25,141 nucleotides of DNA from a virus. Each line of letters opens with the position of its first letter. The stretch's first letter is position 1. A program made the position numbers and the translations under genes. The stretch covers positions 1 through 25,141 of the IMG/VR virus record IMGVR_UViG_3300021980_000099; one strand, written 5' to 3'. The notes beneath the pieces were generated by a model. The model was not told the DNA's origin, did not search any database, and saw only the letters and a list, made by a program, of their open reading frames with translations. Below, one piece after another: positions 7,739 to 13,604 of the stretch.

Positions 7739-7993
7739 ATGCTCTTTCTCGTTCTCCTGGTAGGTATTATTACCACTGTCTTTTGTGCTTGGGGCTGGGA
7801 GAAAAAAATAGAACTATTACCTCTGGAGTTTCTGGTATTACTTGTTGGCCTATGCTTCACCTTTTCTTACGGAGTAGCTTTCTGTGTTTTCGCTATAAAA
7901 GGACAACCTGAAGCAATCCATTATCTTTTCGCTTGGGTATATGAACTTACCCTTACTATTCTCGTTTACCGTTTTCTTTTCTTGAGCAAATAA
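7739..7993 (+). CDS. Small membrane protein, second of a pair
   Basis: An 84-residue protein with hydrophobic segments at about residues 1-18, 29-52 and 62-82 and a short polar C-terminus. It follows the previous membrane gene with one base between stop and start, and has GGGGAAG at 7728-7734 as ribosome site. Two adjacent three-helix proteins of nearly equal size suggest a holin/antiholin-like pair or a two-component membrane complex; neither can be shown from sequence. The last codons (AGC AAA TAA) form the left half of a hairpin with 8011-8019, so the operon may end in structured RNA. Confidence 0.7.
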   Translation: MLFLVLLVGIITTVFCAWGWEKKIELLPLEFLVLLVGLCFTFSYGVAFCVFAIKGQPEAIHYLFAWVYELTLTILVYRFLFLSK

Positions 7994-8019
7994 AATTGGA
8001 ATACAAAACCTTATTTGCT
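7985..8019. repeat. Left outer hairpin, member of a direct-repeat pair
   Basis: AGCAAATAA (7985-7993) pairs perfectly with TTATTTGCT (8011-8019). The left half includes the stop codon of the preceding membrane gene. The stretch GCAAATAAAATT...ATACAAAA (from 7986) recurs in direct orientation from 8434, beyond the other end of the palindrome. Confidence 0.7.
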
Positions 8020-8035
8020 TGACATAAAGAAAGCC

Positions 8036-8058
8036 AAAGCTTCATCTGATGAGGCTTT
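8036..8058. terminator. Hairpin AAAGC...GCTTT, left arm of the palindrome
   Basis: 8036-8046 pairs with 8048-8058 (one G-T pair; in practice an 8-9 bp stem, because the loop must open). The A-flank/T-flank arrangement looks like a weak bidirectional intrinsic terminator, but only three T follow the stem. It is 43 bases past the stop of the last membrane gene, so it could end the upstream operon. Confidence 0.4.
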
Positions 8059-8101
8059 CCTGACTCTAATCTTATTTTTATTGACAATAAAGTCGAATAA
8101 T

Positions 8102-8118
8102 TTGACAATCGTGTCCGA
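8102..8118 (+). repeat. 17-base element TTGACAATCGTGTCCGA, copy A
   Basis: Exact copy, forward orientation, outer left position. It is preceded 21 bases upstream by another TTGACAAT (8081-8088). It is mirrored by copy D around the dyad centre. The length suits a protein-binding site. TTGACA also equals a -35 consensus, but no good -10 follows at 16-18 bases. Confidence 0.85.
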
Positions 8119-8159
8119 AAGTCAAATCCGCTTGTCAGTAAGACGAGAATAACAATAAC

Positions 8160-8176
8160 TTGACAATCGTGTCCGA
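8160..8176 (+). repeat. 17-base element TTGACAATCGTGTCCGA, copy B
   Basis: Exact copy, forward orientation, inner left position, 58 bases after copy A. With flanking TAAC it forms a 21-base block perfectly mirrored at 8276-8296, the best-conserved inner block of the palindrome. Confidence 0.85.
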
Positions 8177-8275
8177 CTCTAATCTCAATTGCCCCCCAAT
8201 TTTCGAGGTACTAAACGTTTTTCGAAGTGAAAAACCCTATATATCTCGAAAAAGAGGGGGCAAGCAAAATTAGAT

Positions 8276-8292
8276 TCGGACACGATTGTCAA
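8276..8292 (-). repeat. 17-base element TTGACAATCGTGTCCGA, copy C (inverted)
   Basis: Exact copy in inverted orientation, inner right position. Start-to-start distance from copy B is 116 bases, exactly twice the 58-base A-B and C-D spacing, so the vacant middle slot falls on the dyad centre. Confidence 0.85.
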
Positions 8293-8333
8293 GTTATGAA
8301 CACTCTCAGCTTACTCTAATGGGCATTTGGCCT

Positions 8334-8350
8334 TCGGACACGATTGTCAA
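8334..8350 (-). repeat. 17-base element TTGACAATCGTGTCCGA, copy D (inverted)
   Basis: Exact copy in inverted orientation, outer right position, 58 bases after copy C. It is followed by a further inverted TTGACAAT at 8364-8371, mirroring the left arm. Confidence 0.85.
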
Positions 8351-8395
8351 GTTATTCGACTTTATTGTCAATGAAAATATCGTTAGAGTCAGCAA

Positions 8396-8414
8396 AGCCT
8401 CATCGGATGAGGCT
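8396..8414. terminator. Hairpin AGCCTCATC/GATGAGGCT, right arm
   Basis: A perfect 9-base inverted repeat around a single G (8405), so the physical stem is somewhat shorter. It is the mirror counterpart of the left-arm hairpin. No T-run follows on the plus strand; reading leftward it is followed by TTTGC. It may be part of the large structure rather than a working terminator. Confidence 0.35.
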
Positions 8415-8430
8415 CAGAAGTGTTTTATGT

Positions 8431-8466
8431 CAAGCAAATAAAATTTTGCATACAAAATGTTGCTTG
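8431..8466. repeat. Right outer hairpin, member of a direct-repeat pair
   Basis: CAAGCAA (8431-8437) pairs with TTGCTTG (8460-8466). The loop carries the second copy of GCAAATAAAATT...ATACAAAA. The hairpin abuts the promoter that drives the fibre operon. Confidence 0.65.
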
Positions 8467-8467
8467 C

Positions 8468-8496
8468 TTTATAGTTAGAGAAAGGTCTGTTATACT
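8468..8496 (+). promoter_or_regulatory. Extended -10 promoter for the distal tail/fibre operon
   Basis: TTTATA at 8468-8473 (4/6 to the -35 consensus), a 17-base spacer, then TATACT at 8491-8496 (5/6) preceded by the extended -10 dinucleotide TG at 8488-8489. The expected start point, about 8502-8504, falls right at the ATG at 8505, so the first gene would be read from a leaderless or nearly leaderless transcript. Host sigma-70 could use it; whether the phage sigma does is unknown. Confidence 0.6.
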
Positions 8497-8504
8497 TTAC
8501 CTTC

Positions 8505-8732
8505 ATGCCTAAGCAGATTTGGCACTCTCCTTGTTTTGTGGAGTTTGTAGAAGAACCTCAAGAGAAACGTCAGCGAATTTTACTGGAGTGGGCGGAGTAT
8601 TTACTGCATATGTTTGCAGCAATGGGGGACAAGAAAGCCAAGCAGTTGTTATCAGAATTACCAAAGTATGACCAACCTAATTACCCAACTTCAAGACAGG
8701 TTTCGGGGGGAAGTGGAGATAGTAACCCCTGA
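8505..8732 (+). CDS. Small acidic/helical protein, first gene of the fibre operon
   Basis: A 75-residue frame with a helical core (EKRQRILLEWAEYLLHMFAA, then KAKQLLSEL) and a low-complexity tail. The ATG sits about 8 bases after the -10 box and has no Shine-Dalgarno. It overlaps the next fibre-type gene by 65 bases in a different frame. The family is not recognised. It could be a leader that couples translation to the following gene, a small structural protein, or the 5' part of a product joined to the next frame by frameshifting. The helical pattern favours a real product. Confidence 0.5.
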   Translation: MPKQIWHSPCFVEFVEEPQEKRQRILLEWAEYLLHMFAAMGDKKAKQLLSELPKYDQPNYPTSRQVSGGSGDSNP

Positions 8733-9135
8733 TGGTATAGTGCTTTCCCGTCAGAAGAATCTGGTAGTGAATATGCGCCGACCTCTTATTTTACGCGCTC
8801 TTACCGGTATCAACCCCGAAATATACGCCGTTCGTTATATAGCTTTGGGAGATGGCACATCTCAACCGAAAGGAGAGGATACCACTTTGGAACATGAAAT
8901 CATACGTTTAGAAATTTCCAGTTACACTTTTCCCGATGAACAATCCGTTGTTTTCGAGGCGTATATGGACTACTCTGTTGGTAATGGCAAAACGTTCAAA
9001 GAAGCTGGTCTGGTAACACCGGTTAGTGACGCTTACCCCCAGGGTATGTTGTTTGCTCGCACACTTTTGAAGAAACCCATTACGAAGGATGAAACATTTT
9101 CTTTCTACATCCGTTGGAAAATCACAATGCTGTAA
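8668..9135 (+). CDS. Phage tail-fibre/baseplate-type protein
   Basis: Read from ATG 8668 this gives 155 residues; the frame is open from 8614, but the earlier residues lack family character. It shows a layout common in tail-fibre/baseplate accessory proteins: TPDGIVLSRQKNLVVNMRRP, then IALGDGTSQPKGEDTTLEHE followed by IIRLEI, a middle VFEAYMDYSVGNGKTFKEAG, then LFARTLLKKPITKDE and a closing FYIRWKITML. This corresponds to the 'ALGtGt...LenEv.R...EaGLf...laRt...i.Kt...W.i' pattern. No Shine-Dalgarno is seen; the start lies inside the preceding frame, so coupling is likely. Its stop is 17 bases before the large tail-protein gene. Confidence 0.65.
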   Translation: MTNLITQLQDRFRGEVEIVTPDGIVLSRQKNLVVNMRRPLILRALTGINPEIYAVRYIALGDGTSQPKGEDTTLEHEIIRLEISSYTFPDEQSVVFEAYMDYSVGNGKTFKEAGLVTPVSDAYPQGMLFARTLLKKPITKDETFSFYIRWKITML

Positions 9136-9152
9136 AATTTAGGAGGTAAGAG

Positions 9153-12100
9153 ATGGCGGACAAAGATATAAAGTTCAACGGGTGGATAGATGAACCCGAT
9201 TGGGTAAAGCCCGGTGAGCCGGTCAATGCTGAAATTGTAAATAGGCCTGTAAAGCAAGTCTTTCAGGATACCGAGATTGTTGCACTTGCTTTACAGAACC
9301 ACCTGGAAGATTACGACAACCCCCACAGGGTGAGTCTAGAACAGCTTGGCTTTGACACGGAAGGTGTTGGGTCCTTGAAAGAGCTGGTACAAAGGATTAT
9401 TTATGACATTGCAGGCTCTTTTGTTGCACAGGGTATGGATGTCTCTGTTCACGAATTCGATGACCCCAACTCGAAAGTAATCCTCTCCGTCTCTGCGGGA
9501 AGGGCTTACCGAGAAGGTGAGACCATCATCTTTGATAAAGACCAATTCGTTGAAGTTCCTACTAATAGGTATTACTTCCCTGTAATTGGAGAACTCCAAC
9601 AATTCACCCCCGGTGAATTCGTATACAAATTGCAAGAGGGTCCGCTAAGGAGAACTACTCAGGTTTTGTTGGATGTAGTAAGAACAGAACAGGTAACAAG
9701 AGGCAGTACACCAGGTGGGCACGATGAACTCGAAATGCGGCCTGTCAGAAAAGTGCTCAAGGTTTACCAAGGAGATACGGTTTACCAAGAAGGAACCGAT
9801 TTCAGGGTAACATCGAACGGTATCGATTGGTCTCTAGGTGGACAAGAACCTTCCCCGGGTTCAACCTATACGGTAGTTTATGTTTATGGAAGACAACTCA
9901 CCAAAGGAACGGAGTATGTAGATGGCTCCAAATTGAAGGCGGGGGATAAAGTAAGCTTCTTTATAGCTTCCGTGGATAGTGATGGTAAGGAATCCTCTTT
10001 GGATACCAACGCTACGAAGACTTTCACTATACATAAGACCGGCAAATATCTCAAAGTTTACTGGAATTCCGTTCCCGGAGCTGTAAAATACAGAGTCTAT
10101 GCTTCTGTTAACGGCGGTACCTATAAGTTGGTGGGAGAAACTACAAACACCTCTATGGAATTCTGGGGGGTAGTACATAGTCAGACCCCCACAGGTGGTG
10201 GTTCTGTAGGTCCCGCTGAAATTCATAAGATTGAAGATTTCCATCCCGGAGCTATTACCCTTACAGGACACCTGGACGATGGTAATGCCCGTTATATCAA
10301 AACCTCGGACAATTATCCCGGATTACTTATAGTCAGCTATGAATATCACGTACCGGTATACGCTATTTTGCAAATCAACAAAAACGGACTTATGCTCAAA
10401 TGGGGTGAACCTGACGATGCGGGTAACCCAAAACCGCCTACGGTGGACCCTGACGCTGTAGCTTTGGCCAAATTGTGGGTACCGGCGTTGGATGTTTCCC
10501 AGTTTTACATCTGGGACATCAAGGCCCGCCCACCCAAAGCCAAATTGTTGCAATCAATTCAGAATAGATTGGAAAGTGTCGAAGATGACATAATGCGTAT
10601 GAAATTAGCCCTAGGGTTGGCGAATAAATATACCGGTCCGACCACGGGTTCATTTGTAGACGATTTCTCCAAGCCTGACCACATAGATTGGGGAAGACCG
10701 GGATTGAAAGTTGACTTTACCGGTTCTGAAATTACCAACCCCAGGATAAATGTTGGTACTATCAAACCTAATGTAACTCAACAGGCTGTTGCTCAGTTAC
10801 TAAACGGCAAAAGGATCAAATGGTTCAAAAACACTAATTCCGTAATGCTTTCATATAAAAGTGTTCAGGTATATAAGCAGAATACATACACACGCACAGT
10901 AGACTTGGCCGGAGCCACGTACGATGTGCAGCCTAAGCCTCATATTTTTGTGTTCCCTGCTTATATCCACCAAGGTGGGTGGGTATATGTTCATATAAGC
11001 GGTTTTGAGCCTAGCACTGATGTGGATATAAAGATAAACGGTGTAAAGATTGGAACAATCAAAACCAACATCTTTGGTAGTGGGGGTAGATGGTTACACA
11101 TACCCAACGATTTGATTGATCAATCCTTTGCTAGGAAGTTAGCTAGAGCGGCTAATACTCAAATTCAAGAACTTGCAAAGAGTATCTATTCTATCTTGAA
11201 AACAGCCGAAAGGTCGCTATGGCCTATTAGAAGGACATATAGTGATGAGGTAATAGGAAGATGGTGGAGAAGTTGGTCATGGACATCCAGCTGGACACAA
11301 TGCAACTGGTGGTGGTGTAGAAGGGTTACTACTACACATTACACTTGGAAAAGGTATGACCTTCATAGATTTACGGTAACAAGCTATGTAGATCGCTTAG
11401 GTTTGAAAGAAGAGCCTATGGGAACTCTGAACCTGCACTCTACTATACGCTCCGCAGTAGAGGCGGAAGACCAGAAAGGACACCACGTAATCAGGAATGT
11501 AATACTAACTTCCGGTCCCGTAACGGTTCCTATGAAAGCTCCCGTTTTGACAAAACATACGGACATTTACAGGTGGCATTGGTATTACATTAGGACACAT
11601 ACATGGCACTGGACGACAACAACGTATTCCAATTGGTGGTGGCGAGACCCGATAGCTGAGTCCTTTACCATGCCCCGAGATGGGTATATCACCCGTGTAG
11701 GAATACGCTTAGCTACTGTACCTTCGCAGGATATTCCTATAATAGTACGCATAGGAAAGCTGGAAAATGGATTGCCTGGAAAAGAGGACGCAAAAGTTTC
11801 TTACTCCAGGTCAGAGGTAGTAGCAAAGCGTTCTGCTGATGGATGGGTTTACTTTGACTTGCCTGAACCGTTGTATTACAAGAAAGGAACGAAACTGTAT
11901 GTTAGCTTTGGAGCTCCCGCGCCCGGCTACAGAGCTTACGTTGCTAAGGTAGGAGACAATTTACCCTCGGGTGGTAGGTTGACTAGAAAAGTAAATCCCG
12001 GTCAGGTTTTCTTCACGTCGTCGAATGCGGAGACATGGACTCCCGACCAATCTACCAATATGTGTTTCGCCGTGGAGTTAGCCGAATTTGAAAATAACCC

Positions 12101-12752
12101 CAACATTTCCGACCAACTCCGCGGAGGGTATGAAGCTGTAGAAATGATAGAATTCCCTGAAATAGATATACCGGCGGGAGCTACTGTGGTAGCAATACAT
12201 AGCGAGGCAGATGTAAAACCTACGGGCACTGAGATTGGGTGGTATATAGGTATACCTACCACCAGTGGAGATTGGAAATGGTTCCCTGTGGAGGAGGATA
12301 GAGAAACTTCTCTGGGGGCAAATGTAACGAAAATCAAACTAAGAGCTATTTTGAGAGGAAGTAGACATGTATCCCCCGTTATAGATTTGGATGGAATAAA
12401 GATTTCACACTTAGCATATGCTAATAACGGTACCTATATCTCCACTATGTTCCAATTATCCAACAACACAGCGGAGCATGCTGACATTTACGTTTATGCA
12501 GATATTCCCGAAGGGCAGGATATGACCGTCTGGTTCTCTGCAAACGATGGGCAGGATTGGATACAGATAGGAGACCCTCCGGAAGTGACGGATTACGACC
12601 TCAATAGAGGTATCAAGCAGTATAAATATACCGTTCAATTACCTTCTTCTGACTCCGACCAAAATACAGGTAAATTCAGGCTCAAAATAGACTTCACCTG
12701 TGATGGTATAGAACCTGCGGTGATAGATCAGGTTGGAGTAATTCTCCGTTAG
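9153..12752 (+). CDS. Large multidomain tail/baseplate protein with Trp-rich blocks
   Basis: 1199 residues, start set by AGGAGGT at 9141-9147. Residues 1-70 hold an attachment region with the fibre motif HLEDYDNPHRVSLEQLG (~49-65). Residues ~92-135 resemble DUF4815 (VILSVSAGRAYREGETIIFD). Residues ~262-340 form an FN3-like domain (GKYLKVYWNSVPGAVKYRVY). Residues ~470-490 are a short helix. Residues ~702-740 and ~805-833 are Trp-rich blocks, each containing NWWW. Residues ~830-980 match the recurrent tail module DPIAESF...FFTSSNAETWTPDQS known from large myovirus structural proteins. The C-terminus is beta-rich. It is the likely scaffold to which the downstream fibre proteins attach. Domain names are from recalled pattern. 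Confidence 0.75.
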   Translation: MADKDIKFNGWIDEPDWVKPGEPVNAEIVNRPVKQVFQDTEIVALALQNHLEDYDNPHRVSLEQLGFDTEGVGSLKELVQRIIYDIAGSFVAQGMDVSVHEFDDPNSKVILSVSAGRAYREGETIIFDKDQFVEVPTNRYYFPVIGELQQFTPGEFVYKLQEGPLRRTTQVLLDVVRTEQVTRGSTPGGHDELEMRPVRKVLKVYQGDTVYQEGTDFRVTSNGIDWSLGGQEPSPGSTYTVVYVYGRQLTKGTEYVDGSKLKAGDKVSFFIASVDSDGKESSLDTNATKTFTIHKTGKYLKVYWNSVPGAVKYRVYASVNGGTYKLVGETTNTSMEFWGVVHSQTPTGGGSVGPAEIHKIEDFHPGAITLTGHLDDGNARYIKTSDNYPGLLIVSYEYHVPVYAILQINKNGLMLKWGEPDDAGNPKPPTVDPDAVALAKLWVPALDVSQFYIWDIKARPPKAKLLQSIQNRLESVEDDIMRMKLALGLANKYTGPTTGSFVDDFSKPDHIDWGRPGLKVDFTGSEITNPRINVGTIKPNVTQQAVAQLLNGKRIKWFKNTNSVMLSYKSVQVYKQNTYTRTVDLAGATYDVQPKPHIFVFPAYIHQGGWVYVHISGFEPSTDVDIKINGVKIGTIKTNIFGSGGRWLHIPNDLIDQSFARKLARAANTQIQELAKSIYSILKTAERSLWPIRRTYSDEVIGRWWRSWSWTSSWTQCNWWWCRRVTTTHYTWKRYDLHRFTVTSYVDRLGLKEEPMGTLNLHSTIRSAVEAEDQKGHHVIRNVILTSGPVTVPMKAPVLTKHTDIYRWHWYYIRTHTWHWTTTTYSNWWWRDPIAESFTMPRDGYITRVGIRLATVPSQDIPIIVRIGKLENGLPGKEDAKVSYSRSEVVAKRSADGWVYFDLPEPLYYKKGTKLYVSFGAPAPGYRAYVAKVGDNLPSGGRLTRKVNPGQVFFTSSNAETWTPDQSTNMCFAVELAEFENNPNISDQLRGGYEAVEMIEFPEIDIPAGATVVAIHSEADVKPTGTEIGWYIGIPTTSGDWKWFPVEEDRETSLGANVTKIKLRAILRGSRHVSPVIDLDGIKISHLAYANNGTYISTMFQLSNNTAEHADIYVYADIPEGQDMTVWFSANDGQDWIQIGDPPEVTDYDLNRGIKQYKYTVQLPSSDSDQNTGKFRLKIDFTCDGIEPAVIDQVGVILR

Positions 12753-12770
12753 TCTTAATCTTTTCTTTTT

Positions 12771-13601
12771 ATGTCTCGTTATTTTCGTGCAGAAGATAAC
12801 AACATTATTACCGCCAAACAGCTCAACGCTCTCTATGAGGAACATATCAATAAGCCTCTAGAAGAGGCGCACCCCTATTGGAAAGAGAAACTTTTTGAGC
12901 ATATAGCTGATACCACTGCCCACCATCTAATTACTCGATTATCAACCCAATTGGAACGACATAAGAAAGACCCCAAGGCTCACTGGGCGGTGGTATTGGA
13001 AATACAGAACTTTTTGAAACGACATTCTCACCCGGAACTTTACCATGAAGTGGAGAAGGATTTGGGGGGGCTTATTGAGGAACATGAGGAAAAAGGGCAC
13101 CTACGGGTTTTGGAAACCTTAGGTAAGGTCTATATCTCCGCTGAACCTCCGGACAGAGATGATATTCCAGACAATTTTCTGTGGTATTCCCCAAAAGAAG
13201 GGAAGGTCTTCATACGTAAAAGTGGTGAATGGAAAGAATTGGGATATTCGAACCCCTTCGAAGTAGACTATGACTATTTTTGGGCACTGATGTGTGCTAT
13301 TATCTGTTCCGAAGCCTTTTATCGTGTTGATAAGGTTGATGAGACGATAAAGGTTCTGTCTGAAAAACTGGGCTTCATAGATTGGGGCTTGGTCAAAGAA
13401 ATTGTTACTTCTGAGGAATACCGCAGGTTGATGATAGGTTATATGTGGCCAAAGGATTATTATGCTATGAAATACCACGAGTGGTATTCAGACTACGGTG
13501 AGGTTTTACCTCCTCAGTACGAGGAGGATGAAATCGATTTGGTAGACTGGTTGTGTCTATTGGCTTACGGTGGGTTACTATTGGATTCCCCATCTTTCTA
13601 A
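12771..13601 (+). CDS. His-rich tail-fibre-like protein
   Basis: 276 residues. The N-terminus has a fibre-type beginning (AEDNNIITAKQLNALYEEHI). Residues ~40-125 are helical and repeat a His/Asp motif: HIADTTAHH, HKKDPKAHW, HSHPELYHE, HEEKGHL. Residues ~131-157 form the short beta module found at fibre ends (PDNFLWYSPKEGKVFIRKSG then EWKEL). The last ~110 residues are aromatic and helical and not recognised. The start has no Shine-Dalgarno, only a pyrimidine run; CTTAAT lies 11 bases before the ATG. It starts 18 bases after the preceding stop, and the next ATG follows after three bases, so it is read from the same message. The specific role is unknown. Confidence 0.65.
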   Translation: MSRYFRAEDNNIITAKQLNALYEEHINKPLEEAHPYWKEKLFEHIADTTAHHLITRLSTQLERHKKDPKAHWAVVLEIQNFLKRHSHPELYHEVEKDLGGLIEEHEEKGHLRVLETLGKVYISAEPPDRDDIPDNFLWYSPKEGKVFIRKSGEWKELGYSNPFEVDYDYFWALMCAIICSEAFYRVDKVDETIKVLSEKLGFIDWGLVKEIVTSEEYRRLMIGYMWPKDYYAMKYHEWYSDYGEVLPPQYEEDEIDLVDWLCLLAYGGLLLDSPSF

Positions 13602-13604
13602 TTC

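Larger units (their letters stand above)
7991..8461. repeat. Very long in-register imperfect palindrome
   Basis: The main arms are 8011-8225 and 8227-8441, dyad centre at base 8226. Every matching block I checked sums to 16452 (left plus right coordinate), so the arms align with no gap. By hand count about 170 of 215 positions pair (~80%). The best blocks are 8048-8118 with 8334-8404 (65/71), 8156-8176 with 8276-8296 (21/21), 8011-8028 with 8424-8441 (18/18), and the central GTTTTTC/GAAAAAC at 8217-8223 and 8229-8235. Weaker symmetry continues to about 7991 and 8461. No protein-coding frame is supported here. It lies between the sigma/membrane operon and the fibre operon. Possible roles: replication origin, operator array, structured RNA, fold-back element, or a telomere-like or packaging site. 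Confidence 0.9.

Noticed and set aside
8081-8130. TTGACA motifs as -35 boxes of a tandem promoter
   Set aside because: No acceptable -10 follows at 16-18 bases, except a GACAAT that is part of the next repeat copy; the mirrored arm would give opposing promoters.
8102-8350. Possible CRISPR array
   Set aside because: The four repeats are only 17 bases, two are inverted relative to the others, the spacers are symmetric rather than unique, and no cas gene is present.
9336-10271. Minus-strand frames inside the 1199-aa tail gene
   Set aside because: Antisense to recognisable DUF4815-like and FN3-like segments, with no independent evidence.
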